A stretch of 64,000 nucleotides of DNA. Source: Kitasatospora sp. GAS204B (GTDB lineage: Bacteria > Actinomycetota > Actinomycetes > Streptomycetales > Streptomycetaceae). Location of the stretch: positions 104,167-168,166 of the forward strand of contig NZ_JARZAG010000021.1 in the NCBI RefSeq assembly GCF_029892155.1. The letters are read 5' to 3'. Position 1 is the first letter of the stretch. Every line of letters starts with the position of its first letter. Under the pieces are notes generated by a model. It saw only the letters and a program-made list of their open reading frames with translations. It searched no databases and was not told the origin of the DNA. A program made the translations under genes and the position numbers. Of this stretch, positions 24,402-33,119 are shown in pieces.

Positions 24402-24623
24402 CTAACCGGCCTGGTACTTGCCCGTCTCCCGGTCGCGGTAGATCGCGCCCGACTTGCGCAGCTGCTCCAGGTCCCGCCGCACGGTGCGCGGGTCCGGCTC
24501 GACCACATAGCTTGCGCGGGCGCGTACCCAGTCCCAGGCACCGCCGTCCTGCCGCATCGCCTGAAGGAGCTGGTCGCGTCTCTCGATGGCCGAGGTGGGT
24601 GCTTCGGGGGTGTTCTCGTTCAT
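24402..24623 (-). CDS. Small winged-helix DNA-binding protein
   Basis: This encodes 73 residues from ATG 24623, with GAGG seven bases upstream. The sequence IERRDQLLQAMRQDGGAWDWVRA, then DPRTVRRDLEQLRKSGAIYRDRETGKYQAG has a DeoR/HTH-type recognition helix and wing. No effector domain is attached. It could be a stand-alone regulator of the downstream nine-gene operon or of the upstream GH30 gene, 194 bases away on the same strand. A strong hairpin follows it, so it ends its own transcript. Confidence 0.6.
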   Translation of the reverse strand: MNENTPEAPTSAIERRDQLLQAMRQDGGAWDWVRARASYVVEPDPRTVRRDLEQLRKSGAIYRDRETGKYQAG

Positions 24624-24817
24624 GGGCCTCATTCTCTCCCGGGACCGGCACACCTCCCAACTCCGCTCCCGATCCCCAGGCCACCCCGCCCCGCGCCGCC
24701 GTCACCCCCGGCGGCTGATCGGCCGGCCAGGGCCACACCCTCCGGCCGTACTCGTGGTACGGCCGGCTGGAGCCGAACAGTGCTCCAGCCGGCCGGTTCA
24801 GGTGAGTGGACGTCGGA

Positions 24818-26695
24818 TCAACTCGGCAGCGTCCACTGTTGGTTGGCGGCTCCGGTGCAGTCCCAGATCTGCAGTCGGGTGCCGTTGGCGGAACTGGGCC
24901 CGGTGGCGTCCAGGCAGCGACCGGAGGCCTGGTTGACCAGGGACTGGTTGGCACCCCTGGTCCACTGCTGGGCGCCGGTCCCGTTGCAGTCGTACAGCTG
25001 GGTCCGGGTGCCGTTGGCGGTGCCGGCGGCGGTGACGTCCAGGCACTTGCCGAGGGCGCGGACCGTGCCGTCGCCGGGAAGGGTCCACTGCTGGGCGGCG
25101 GTGCCGTTGCAGTCGTAGAGCTGGATGGCGGTGCCGTTGGCGGTGTTGGCGCCGGCCACGTCCGCACACTTGCCGCCGTAGCCGGTGATCTGCCCGGTGG
25201 CGCCGCTGGATTGGCTGCCGGCCCAGCTGAAGGTGGCCGTGGTCTGCGCCGGGAGGTCGTAACTGAACGACTCACCGCCCCAGTTGACCCGGACGTTCTG
25301 GGTGGAGCCGCTGTCGTTGTAGGCCACCAGGGCCTTGGAGCCGTCCGGGTTGAGCCAGGCCACGTTCGGCACCGAGGAGTTGGCGGTGGAGTCGATCCGA
25401 TAGGCGCCGGGCTTGACGAACTTGGTGAGCTGGCCCAGGTCGTAGTACTCCACGGTGTAGTCCACCTGGCCGCTGCGCGAGTCGCCGTTGTGCACCGTCA
25501 CCAGGCCGGTGCAGGTGCCGCAACCGCCGTTGTGCGGGCCCATGTTCTGGTCCACCGCGAGCGACCACTTGACCACCGACCTTCCCCAGTTCCGGGTGTA
25601 GTCGATGATGTTGTGCATGTCCTCCTGCTGCTGGTTCGCGATCCAGGTGCCACCGGAGTGCTCGGTGTCGAAGGCGTCCACTGTCGGGTACTGGTTGTGC
25701 ACGGTGGTCTGCTCGGTGACGTCGCCGCCGTAGCCGTGCCAGGCCATCCCGCCGAAGAGCGAGTCGTTGCGGATCGTCGCGTCGTCCACCGTGGGGGCCG
25801 CGAAACTCGCGTACTGGTCCCAGTTCCAGTCCAGGGCGAGCACCTTGGTGCTGAGCCCGGCCGCATGCAGGGCGGGTAGCAGGTCGGTGCCGATGAAGTA
25901 CTGCAGGCCCGAGCCGTTCCACTGCATCGAGGGGTAGCCGGAGCAGCAGGTCGGCTCGTTCTGCGCGGAGACGTAGTCGACGTGCACGCCGTTCGCCTGG
26001 TAGGCCTGGAGGTACTTCACGAAGTACTGGGCGTACGCGGCGTAGTACTGCGACTGCAACCAGCCTTGGCTGTAGGCGCCGCTGTCCTTCATCCAGGGCG
26101 GGGCGGTCCAGGGGGTGGCCATCACCTTGAGCGCCGGGTTGAGCTGCTGCGCCTGCTGGGTGAGCGGCAGCACGTCGACCAGGTCATGGGCGATCGAGAA
26201 GCTGTTCAGACCGGGATCGGTCTGGCCGGCCGGCAGGTCGTCGTAGGTGTAGCTGTAGCGGGCCAGGTCGGAGGCGCCCATCGGGTTGCGCAGGAAGTCC
26301 AGGCCGATCCCGGCGTTCGGATCGAAGAGGTTCTGCATCACCTGGGTGCGGGTGGCCGAACTGAGCGCACCGCTGCTGTTCAGCAGCCAGGCCGCGGTGT
26401 CGGTGAACGAGGCGCCGGCGCCGGTGAACTGCTGGTAGCGGGTGTTCTCGTCCACGGAGATGGTCTGGCCGCCGGTGCCGGTGCCGGCGGTGAAGGCGAT
26501 CGGACTCTGTTGTTGCAGACCGCGGGTGACGGTCCGTCCGCCGGAGTCGCTGGTGCTGGTGAGCCAGATGTTCACCGGTTCGTCGGCGGCCTGGGCGGGC
26601 GGCGGGGCGGCCAGCGCGAGCCCGGCGGCAGCCAGCATGCCTGCCAGGCCGGCGCAGAGCGCGCGTCGGGGTAGGGAGAAGGTCGGCAAGCGCAT
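24818..26695 (-). CDS. Secreted GH30 glycoside hydrolase with ricin-type (CBM13) domain
   Basis: This encodes 625 residues. A classical signal peptide (RRALCAGLAGMLAAAGLALA, cleaved near AQA-AD) is followed by the GH30 (beta/alpha)8 barrel: RYQQFTGAGASFTDTAAWLL, acid/base Glu in YVSAQNEPTCC, and nucleophile Glu in AFDTEHSGGTW. A beta-sandwich follows, and the last 130 residues are a ricin-like trefoil with three QxW repeats (AAQQWTLPG, GAQQWTRG, ANQQWTLPS). GH30 enzymes of this type cut beta-1,6-glucan or related beta-glucosides, and the trefoil binds polysaccharide. The divergent GH3 gene would complete the degradation to glucose. ATG 26695 is chosen because the signal peptide starts there. 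Confidence 0.88.
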   Translation of the reverse strand: MRLPTFSLPRRALCAGLAGMLAAAGLALAAPPPAQAADEPVNIWLTSTSDSGGRTVTRGLQQQSPIAFTAGTGTGGQTISVDENTRYQQFTGAGASFTDTAAWLLNSSGALSSATRTQVMQNLFDPNAGIGLDFLRNPMGASDLARYSYTYDDLPAGQTDPGLNSFSIAHDLVDVLPLTQQAQQLNPALKVMATPWTAPPWMKDSGAYSQGWLQSQYYAAYAQYFVKYLQAYQANGVHVDYVSAQNEPTCCSGYPSMQWNGSGLQYFIGTDLLPALHAAGLSTKVLALDWNWDQYASFAAPTVDDATIRNDSLFGGMAWHGYGGDVTEQTTVHNQYPTVDAFDTEHSGGTWIANQQQEDMHNIIDYTRNWGRSVVKWSLAVDQNMGPHNGGCGTCTGLVTVHNGDSRSGQVDYTVEYYDLGQLTKFVKPGAYRIDSTANSSVPNVAWLNPDGSKALVAYNDSGSTQNVRVNWGGESFSYDLPAQTTATFSWAGSQSSGATGQITGYGGKCADVAGANTANGTAIQLYDCNGTAAQQWTLPGDGTVRALGKCLDVTAAGTANGTRTQLYDCNGTGAQQWTRGANQSLVNQASGRCLDATGPSSANGTRLQIWDCTGAANQQWTLPS

Positions 26696-26915
26696 GGGGG
26701 AGTGCTGCCTCTCGGCTGGGGGAACTGGGGGGACTGGTACAGACCACTTAGTTCGCGACGTGATTAAACTCGGGCCCCGAAGTGCCGTCAAGAGCGTCGG
26801 CACGGTCCGGGGATGGTGACTGTCCTTCAAATAGTGAACGCAGAAGCTCCAGTGGTCCCCCATTCAGGTTTTTGGGCAGAATTTCCCGTTCAACTCATTG
26901 ACGCTCGTGCGCCAC

Positions 26916-26929
26916 GGGAGTTAACTCCC
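26916..26929. promoter_or_regulatory. Perfect 14-bp palindrome between divergent GH30 and GH3 genes
   Basis: GGGAGTTAACTCCC is perfectly symmetrical and sits 57 bases before the GH3 start, in the 290-base divergent gap. It resembles sugar-responsive LacI-family operators in streptomycetes; the CebR box has the same GGGAG/CTCCC arms with a shorter centre. A repressor bound here could control both hydrolases. Confidence 0.55.
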
Positions 26930-26985
26930 TCTCCAGTTCCTGTCGTGACGCCCACTCAGCACCTCGGCTACGAACGGATGGTCCC

Positions 26986-29286
26986 ATGCGCCCTGCGCGG
27001 AGAATCCCACGTCGTGTCACCGGTCTGGTCCTGGCCGTGGTCACCGCCGCCACCCTGAGCGGCTTGGGGGCCGCACCCGCCCCGGCCGCCGCCGCTCGCA
27101 CACCCGCCTACCTCGACGCCACCGCCTCGATCCCGAGCCGGGTCGCCGACCTGCTGCACCGGATGACGCTCAACGAGAAGATCGGCCAGATGGACCAGTT
27201 GGCCCTGGTCACCGTGCAGGGCAACTGCCAGTGGAGCGGCGGCGCGCTCAACCAGGCCTGCCTGCACAACGTCCTGGTCGACAACGCGGCCGGGTCCATC
27301 CTCTCCGGTGGAGGCATGCCACCGGCCACCAACAGCCCCAAGGACTGGGCGGACCTGACCAACCAGCTCCAGAGCTACGCCATCACCAACTCCCGCCTGC
27401 ACATCCCGATCCTCTACGGCATCGACGCCGTCCACGGACACAACAACGTGCTCGGCGCGACCATGTTCCCGCAGCAGATCGGCATGGGCTCCAGCTGGGA
27501 CCCCGCCCTGGAACGCGGCGTCGAGCAGTCCACCCAGCGTGCCGTTGCCGCCACCGGCATCAACTGGGCCTTCGGACCGGTTGCCGAGATCGCCCGGGAC
27601 CAGCGTTGGGGCCGCTACTACGAGGCGTTCTCCGAAGACCCGCTGCTCACCGGCACCATGGCCGCCGCCGCGGTCAACGGCCTGCAGGACGCCTCCAGCG
27701 GCACCCAGCTCGCCGCGACGGTCAAGCACTTCGCCGGGTACTCCCAGCCGCTGAACGGCCACGACCGCGTGCCCGCCGACTACTCGGCCCGCTATCTGCA
27801 GGACACCATCCTGCCGGCCTACCAACAGGCGCTGTCGGCGGGAGCATTGAGCGTCATGGCCGACTCGGGTGCGGTCAACGGCGTGCCGGTGACCTCCTCG
27901 CACTACCTGCTCACCACCGTGCTGCGCGACCAGTACCACTTCGACGGCGTCGTGGTCAGCGACTGGAGCGACATCCGCAACCTGCAGACCTCCTACCACA
28001 TCGCCGCCGACTACCCGCAGGCCATCGCCAAGGCGGTCAACGCGGGCGTCGACATGGCGATGGAACCGACCAACGCCGCCGACTTCACCGCCTCGGCGCT
28101 CACCGCCGTCCAGCGCGGCCTGATCTCCCGGCAGCGCATCGACCAGGCCGTCTCCCGCATCCTCACCATGAAGTTCAAGCTCGGTCTCTTCGAGCACCCT
28201 TACGTGGACGCGTCCAAGGCCGACGGGATCGTCAACGGCGCCGACCTGGGCCTGGCCCGTACGGCGGCCACCGAGTCCTCGGTGCTGCTGCGCAACCAGA
28301 ACAACGTGCTCCCCTTCGGCGCCTCGGTCCACAAGATCGTGGTCACCGGCCCTTCGGCGGACAACCTGAACAACCAGCTCGGCGGCTGGTCCATCGGCTG
28401 GCAGGGCGTGCCGAACGGGGTCACCGTCCCCGGCACCACGGTCCTGGCCGGCCTGCGCAAGGGAGCTCCAGCGGGCACCGCCATCGACTACCAGGCTGAC
28501 CAGGCCGCCGCCGTGACCGACCTGCGGTCCGCGGACGCAGCCGTCGTGGTCGTCGGCGACACCCCCGGCGCCGAGGGGCCCAACGATCACCCCGACCCGA
28601 CCCTCGACCCGGCCCAGCAGGCGCAGGTCGCGGCGCTCCAGGCCACCGGCAAGCCCGTCGTGGTGGTGGTCATCGCCGACCGCCCGCTGGTCCTGGGCAG
28701 CGCCGCGAACACCGCCGGCCTGCTGATGGCCTGGCTGCCCGGCACCGAGGGCGGGAACGCGGTCGCCGACATCCTCTACGGCAAGGCGAACCCCAGCGGC
28801 CGCCTGTCGGTGTCCTGGCCCAAGGCGATCGGCAACGAGCCCGAGTTCTACACCCAACTGCCGGGCACCAACGGCGGTACGGACTCCGGATACAGCCCGT
28901 TGTTCCCCTTCGGCGCGGGCCTGTCCTACACCGACTGGCAGATCGGTGCAGCCACACCCGACCGCACCAGCACCCCGGCCGAGGGCACCGTGCACGTCAG
29001 CATCCCGGTGTCCAACACCGGCGCCGAGGCCGGTGACCTCGTCGTCCCGCTGTACGTGTCCCAGCCGGTGAGCCGGGTGCTCACCCCCGCCAAGTGGCTC
29101 GTCGGCTTCACCCGGGTGAACCTGGCGGCGGGCGCCCACACCACCGTCCACCTCGACGTCCCGCTCTCCCGACTCGCCCACACCGAGGGCGACGTCGACG
29201 GATCGGGCAGCCCGACGGTGGAGCCGGGCCAGTACACGCTGCTCGCCGGCGACAGCACCACCGGCACGGCGTTCACCGTCAACTGA
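26986..29286 (+). CDS. Secreted GH3 beta-glucosidase
   Basis: This encodes 766 residues with a signal peptide (RRIPRRVTGLVLAVVTAATL, cleaved near APAAAA). The GH3 N-domain carries LHRMTLNEKIGQMDQ, YGIDAVHGHNN, TVKHFAGY and the nucleophile Asp in VVVSDWSDI. The second domain carries ESSVLLRNQNNVLPF, VVVVGDTPGAEGPNDH and PLVLGSAANTAGLLMAWLPGTEGGNAVADILYG. A fibronectin-III-like domain ends the protein (LVGFTRVNLAAGAHTTVHLDV). It should release glucose from short beta-glucans outside the cell. It is divergent from the GH30 gene and ends in a clear hairpin. Confidence 0.92.
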   Translation: MRPARRIPRRVTGLVLAVVTAATLSGLGAAPAPAAAARTPAYLDATASIPSRVADLLHRMTLNEKIGQMDQLALVTVQGNCQWSGGALNQACLHNVLVDNAAGSILSGGGMPPATNSPKDWADLTNQLQSYAITNSRLHIPILYGIDAVHGHNNVLGATMFPQQIGMGSSWDPALERGVEQSTQRAVAATGINWAFGPVAEIARDQRWGRYYEAFSEDPLLTGTMAAAAVNGLQDASSGTQLAATVKHFAGYSQPLNGHDRVPADYSARYLQDTILPAYQQALSAGALSVMADSGAVNGVPVTSSHYLLTTVLRDQYHFDGVVVSDWSDIRNLQTSYHIAADYPQAIAKAVNAGVDMAMEPTNAADFTASALTAVQRGLISRQRIDQAVSRILTMKFKLGLFEHPYVDASKADGIVNGADLGLARTAATESSVLLRNQNNVLPFGASVHKIVVTGPSADNLNNQLGGWSIGWQGVPNGVTVPGTTVLAGLRKGAPAGTAIDYQADQAAAVTDLRSADAAVVVVGDTPGAEGPNDHPDPTLDPAQQAQVAALQATGKPVVVVVIADRPLVLGSAANTAGLLMAWLPGTEGGNAVADILYGKANPSGRLSVSWPKAIGNEPEFYTQLPGTNGGTDSGYSPLFPFGAGLSYTDWQIGAATPDRTSTPAEGTVHVSIPVSNTGAEAGDLVVPLYVSQPVSRVLTPAKWLVGFTRVNLAAGAHTTVHLDVPLSRLAHTEGDVDGSGSPTVEPGQYTLLAGDSTTGTAFTVN

Positions 29287-29317
29287 CGCCCAGTCAACGA
29301 GGTCCGCACCACCCCGG

Positions 29318-29353
29318 AGCCCGATGCCCCGCCGTCGTGGGGGGCATCGGGCT
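29318..29353 (+). terminator. Hairpin terminator after the GH3 gene
   Basis: The arms AGCCCGATGCCCC and GGGGCATCGGGCT are perfectly complementary over 13 bases, 31 bases after the GH3 stop. It lies between two convergent genes and can stop both transcripts. Confidence 0.8.
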
Positions 29354-29415
29354 TCGCGGGGGGACGCTCTCTTCGCAGCCGAGCCTTGCCGAACCCGCCC
29401 GGGACTTCGGCGTGG

Positions 29416-30423
29416 TCATCTCGTCGGTTGCCCGAGGGCGATGTCGACGAGCATGTCCTCCTGGCCGCCCACGAGGCCGCGCCGGCCGGCCTCCAGGAGA
29501 AGGGTGCGGGCGTCGACACCGTGGGTGCGGGACAGGGTCTCGGCGTGGCGCAGGAAGCTGGAGTAGACGCCGGCGTAGCCGAGGGTGAGGGTTTCGCGAT
29601 CCACCCTGACCGGCCGGTCGTGCAGGGGGCGGACGAGGTCGTCGGCGGCGTCCTGGAGGGCGTGCAGGTCGCAGCCGTGTTCCCAGCCTTCGAGGGTCGC
29701 GACGGCGATGAAGGCTTCGATGGGGCAGTTGCCCGCCCCCGCGCCGTGTCCGGCCAGTGAGGCGTCGACGCGGGTGGCCCCGGCCTCGGCTGCGGTGAGC
29801 GAGTTGGCGACCGACAGGGAGAGGTTCTCGTGTGCGTGGATGCCGATCTCGGTGGCGGGGTCGAGGACTTCGCGGTAGGCGCGGACCCGCTCGCGCACTC
29901 CGTTCATGGTGAGGTGGCCGGCCGAGTCGGTGACGTAGACGCAGTGCGCTCCGTAGGACTGCATCAGTGCGGCCTGCCGCGCGAGTTCGGGGGCCGGAGC
30001 CAGGTGGCTCATCATCAGGAATCCCGACACGTCCATGCCCAGCTCGCGCGCGGTGGCGATGTGCTGCGCGGCGACGTCCGCCTCCGTGCAGTGGGTGGCG
30101 ACCCGCACCGAGCGCACGCCGAGTCGGAACGCGCGCTTGAGCTCCTTGACGGTGCCGATGCCGGGCAGCAGGAGTGTGGTCAGCCGGGCATGGGTGAGGT
30201 TCGCGGCGACGGCCTCGATCCATTCCCAGTCGGTGTTGCTTCCGGGGCCGTAGTTGAGGCTTGTGCCGGCGAGCCCGTCGCCGTGCGCCACTTCGATCGC
30301 GTCGACGCCGGCCGCGTCGAGTGCGGCCGCGATCCGGGCCGCTGTCCCGGGCGGGAGGCGATGGCGGACGGCGTGCATGCCGTCCCGCAGGGTGACGTCC
30401 TGGATGAACAGCCGCTTGGTCAT
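29416..30423 (-). CDS. 4-hydroxy-2-oxovalerate aldolase
   Basis: This encodes 335 residues from ATG 30423, overlapping the dehydrogenase stop (ATGA). The HMG-CoA-lyase-like barrel shows IQDVTLRDGMHAVRHR (catalytic Arg and His, metal Asp), EVAHGDGLAGTSLNYG, and the metal His pair in IGIHAHENLSL. The C-terminal communication domain reads YSSFLRHAETLSRTHGVDARTLLLEAGRRGLVGGQEDML. It splits 4-hydroxy-2-oxo acids into pyruvate and an aldehyde, which is channelled to the partner acylating dehydrogenase encoded immediately upstream. It is the last gene of the meta-cleavage operon. MhpE, BphI and HsaF are the named relatives. Confidence 0.92.
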   Translation of the reverse strand: MTKRLFIQDVTLRDGMHAVRHRLPPGTAARIAAALDAAGVDAIEVAHGDGLAGTSLNYGPGSNTDWEWIEAVAANLTHARLTTLLLPGIGTVKELKRAFRLGVRSVRVATHCTEADVAAQHIATARELGMDVSGFLMMSHLAPAPELARQAALMQSYGAHCVYVTDSAGHLTMNGVRERVRAYREVLDPATEIGIHAHENLSLSVANSLTAAEAGATRVDASLAGHGAGAGNCPIEAFIAVATLEGWEHGCDLHALQDAADDLVRPLHDRPVRVDRETLTLGYAGVYSSFLRHAETLSRTHGVDARTLLLEAGRRGLVGGQEDMLVDIALGQPTR

Positions 30424-31373
30424 ACCTTCGCCTCCAACAGGCGTGCTGCGATCCGTTCGCCGACGCGCAGGGCGGCCGAGGTCATGATGTCGAGGTTGCC
30501 CGCGTACGGGGGGAGGTAGTGGCCCGCGCCCTCCACTTCGAGCAGGACGCTGACCTGATGGGTTGCCGGGCTCGCACCGATGAGCGTGTGCGGGTGGTCG
30601 GCGAGGGGTGTGATCTGTACCGGCTGCTTGAGCCGGTAGCCGGGGACGTACGCCGCGACCTGCGCGACCATGTGCTCGACCGACGTGGCGATCCGGTCGC
30701 GGACGTCCGGCTCGGGGGCGTCGACGAGGCACAGGACGGTGTCGCGCATGATCAGCGGTGGCTCGGCCGGGTTGAGTACGATGATCGCCTTGCCGCGCCG
30801 CGCGCCGCCGACCGATTCGATGGCGGCGGCCGTGGTCTCGGTGAACTCGTCGATGTTGGCGCGGGTGCCGGGCCCGGCGGATCGTGAGGCGATCGAGGCG
30901 ACGATCTCCGCGTACGGCACGGGTGCCACCTGTGCGATCGCCGCCACCACCGGGATCGTGGCCTGGCCGCCGCAGGTGACCATGTTGACGTCCGGCGCGT
31001 CCAGGTGGCTCTCCAGGTTCACCGCCGGGACGACGAACGGGCCGAGTGCTGCCGGGGTGAGGTCGATCAGCCGCTTGGCGTGCGGTTCTAGGGCGCGGGC
31101 GTTGGCCTGGTGGGCCTTGGCCGAAGTGGCGTCGAAGACGACCTGGATCTCGTCGAAGCCGGGCATGGCGATGAGCCCCGCGACGCCCGCTGCGGTGGTC
31201 GGCACGCCGAGGCGTGCGGCCCGGGCCAGACCGTCGGACCCGGGGTCGATGCCGACCAGCGCCACGATCTCCAAGTGCTCGCTCAGCCGCAGCATTTTGA
31301 CCATCAGGTCGGTGCCGATGTTGCCCGAGCCGATCACGGCGGCCTTGGCCCTGGTCTGTGCGGTCGGGTTCAT
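30420..31373 (-). CDS. Acetaldehyde dehydrogenase (acylating)
   Basis: This encodes 317 residues from ATG 31373, overlapping the hydratase stop (ATGA). The Rossmann motif is AAVIGSGNIGTDLMVKM, and the catalytic Cys is in VNMVTCGGQATIPVV. FTETTAAAIESVGGARRGKAIIVLNPAEPP and PLIMRDTVLC follow in the expected order. With NAD and coenzyme A it turns acetaldehyde or propionaldehyde into the acyl-CoA. It forms a heterotetramer with the aldolase, which explains the tight coupling. MhpF, BphJ and HsaG are its counterparts. Confidence 0.92.
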   Translation of the reverse strand: MNPTAQTRAKAAVIGSGNIGTDLMVKMLRLSEHLEIVALVGIDPGSDGLARAARLGVPTTAAGVAGLIAMPGFDEIQVVFDATSAKAHQANARALEPHAKRLIDLTPAALGPFVVPAVNLESHLDAPDVNMVTCGGQATIPVVAAIAQVAPVPYAEIVASIASRSAGPGTRANIDEFTETTAAAIESVGGARRGKAIIVLNPAEPPLIMRDTVLCLVDAPEPDVRDRIATSVEHMVAQVAAYVPGYRLKQPVQITPLADHPHTLIGASPATHQVSVLLEVEGAGHYLPPYAGNLDIMTSAALRVGERIAARLLEAKV

Positions 31374-32182
31374 TCCGGTGCCTCCGTGAAGGTCGCGCTG
31401 ACCTCGCCGATGCCGCTGATCTCGGCGCGGAAGCCGTCGCCGGGAGCGACGGGCACCACCGGGCCCAGCGCACCGGAGAGCACGATCTCCCCAGCTCGCA
31501 GCGGCCGGCCGTAGTGGTGTGCGGTCCTGGCCAGCCAGGCGACGGCGGTCAGGGGGTTGCCCAGGCAGGCCGCGCCGGACCCCTGCGAGACGACCTGCTG
31601 CCCGCGCCACATCGTCATGGCGCAGTCGGCCAGGTCGAGGGTGCCGAGTTCCTGGCCGTGCGCGCCGAGGACGAACAGCCCCGCGGAGGCGTTGTCCGCC
31701 ACGGTGTCCACGATGCTGATGTCCCAGTCGGCGATCCGGCTGTCGACGATCTCCAGCGCCGCCACGACGAAGGCGGTGGCGGCGGCGACCTCGGCCTCCC
31801 CGATGGTCGCGCCGGTCAGGTCCCGCGCCAGGACGAAGGCGATCTCGGCCTCGATCCTGGGTTGCAGCGTCCGGTTGATGTCGACGGGCGCGCCGTCCGG
31901 GCTTTCCATGCTGTCGAGGAGCACGCCGAAGTCGGGCTGGTCAACGCCCAGTTGGGCGTGCACCGCCGGGTTGGTCAGGCCGATCTTGCGGCCGACGACC
32001 CGGGCTCCGGCTGCCTCGCACCGCTCGACCCACGCCGCCTGGACCGCGTAGGCCGCGTCGATGTCGCCGGCGGGCAGCAGGTCGCGCACCGGAGGCTGGG
32101 GTCGGTGCCGGGCCCGGGCTTCGGTGAGCTGCCGCAGCGCCTCGGCGGTGCCTGCGTCGAGTGTTCTGGAAGCCGGCGACAT
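31370..32182 (-). CDS. 2-keto-4-pentenoate hydratase
   Basis: This encodes 270 residues. The fumarylacetoacetase-like fold is recognisable by RKIGLTNPAVHAQLGVDQPDFGVLLDSM and by the metal-binding QPRIEAEIAFVLARDLTG. ALEIVDSRIADWDISIVDTVADNASAGLFVLG follows. It adds water to 2-hydroxypenta-2,4-dienoate or a substituted analogue to give the aldolase substrate. Its start lies one base after the dioxygenase stop, and its end overlaps the next start. MhpD and HsaE are relatives. Confidence 0.9.
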   Translation of the reverse strand: MSPASRTLDAGTAEALRQLTEARARHRPQPPVRDLLPAGDIDAAYAVQAAWVERCEAAGARVVGRKIGLTNPAVHAQLGVDQPDFGVLLDSMESPDGAPVDINRTLQPRIEAEIAFVLARDLTGATIGEAEVAAATAFVVAALEIVDSRIADWDISIVDTVADNASAGLFVLGAHGQELGTLDLADCAMTMWRGQQVVSQGSGAACLGNPLTAVAWLARTAHHYGRPLRAGEIVLSGALGPVVPVAPGDGFRAEISGIGEVSATFTEAPE

Positions 32183-32183
32183 G

Positions 32184-33119
32184 TCAGTTCACCTCGAAGG
32201 TCGTGCCGATGCCCATGCCGGTGATCCATTGCGGAACCGGCTCATAGCTGGTCCAGACCAGTGGTCGGGCCACGGCGGCCAGTCCGATCAGCCAGGTCCT
32301 GATCTCGTGTCCGCCGCTGCCGGCCTGTTCTTCGAGACCGGGGTCGCCCAGTGCGACGATCGGTCCCGGGTCGGCGGTGCCGAGCTGCTTGAGGAACCAG
32401 GTGTCCCAGAGGCGGTTGACGTGGGCGTTGGGATCGCCGCCCATCGCGCGGATCCTGGGCACGCGCACCGCGTCATACGCGTGTGGGTCCTGGCGCCCGT
32501 GGATCACCGCTGTGCGCCGCTCGTCGGGCACCGAGGGGTCGCGCGGATCGTTCGGGGGCAGCCAGTGCGACAGCCCGCCGCTGGCGATGACCAGGACCCG
32601 CCCGGCGAACTGCGACGCGCGCAGGGCTTCGCCGAGGGCCTTGCCCAGCTCGACGCAGCGCTCCATGCTCGGCAGCGGCGGTGCCGCGGTGTTGACGACC
32701 AGCGGCACGAGCGGGATGCCCGCCGTGCCGCAGACCATGTCGTAGCTCTGCACCAGGCCGTGGTCGGCGGTCAGCGCGTAGGAGAGCGACAGGTCGAATC
32801 CGGCCTGGGCCAGCGCGTCGCGGACCGACCAGGCCAGCTCGGTGGCGACCGGCAGCGGACCGGACCTGCTGCCGAAGTCGCCGAAGCCGGAGGCCTGTTC
32901 GACGCCGAGGACGAACGGCGGCATGGCGTCGTAGAAGTTCGCGTGGAAGTGGTCGGGGCCGATGACGACGACGGCGTCCGGGGCCAGCCGGGAGACGGCC
33001 CGGGCGACCCTGGCGGCGTCGGCCATGAACCGGCCGCCCGGTTCCTCGGGCCCGTGTGGCGGCGTCATGGTGGCGAACGGGGAGTGGGACATGCCGATCA
33101 GGCCGATGATCTCGCTCAT
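32184..33119 (-). CDS. Class III extradiol ring-cleavage dioxygenase (MhpB-like)
   Basis: This encodes 311 residues from ATG 33119, overlapping the hydrolase stop (ATGA). It is a LigB-type enzyme: IGLIGMSHSPFATM gives the first iron His, VVIGPDHFHANFYD gives the second His and acid/base His, and YALTADHGLVQS and VIASGGLSHWLPPNDPR follow. It matches 2,3-dihydroxyphenylpropionate 1,2-dioxygenase in length and motifs. It opens the ring of a catechol next to the hydroxyl groups, with O2 and Fe(II). The natural catechol here is not known, because no ring hydroxylase of the MhpA type lies in the operon. Confidence 0.9.
   Translation of the reverse strand: MSEIIGLIGMSHSPFATMTPPHGPEEPGGRFMADAARVARAVSRLAPDAVVVIGPDHFHANFYDAMPPFVLGVEQASGFGDFGSRSGPLPVATELAWSVRDALAQAGFDLSLSYALTADHGLVQSYDMVCGTAGIPLVPLVVNTAAPPLPSMERCVELGKALGEALRASQFAGRVLVIASGGLSHWLPPNDPRDPSVPDERRTAVIHGRQDPHAYDAVRVPRIRAMGGDPNAHVNRLWDTWFLKQLGTADPGPIVALGDPGLEEQAGSGGHEIRTWLIGLAAVARPLVWTSYEPVPQWITGMGIGTTFEVN

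Noticed and set aside
26968..29181. 737-codon minus-strand frame opposite the GH3 gene
   Set aside because: Antisense shadow; no family motif and no start signal.
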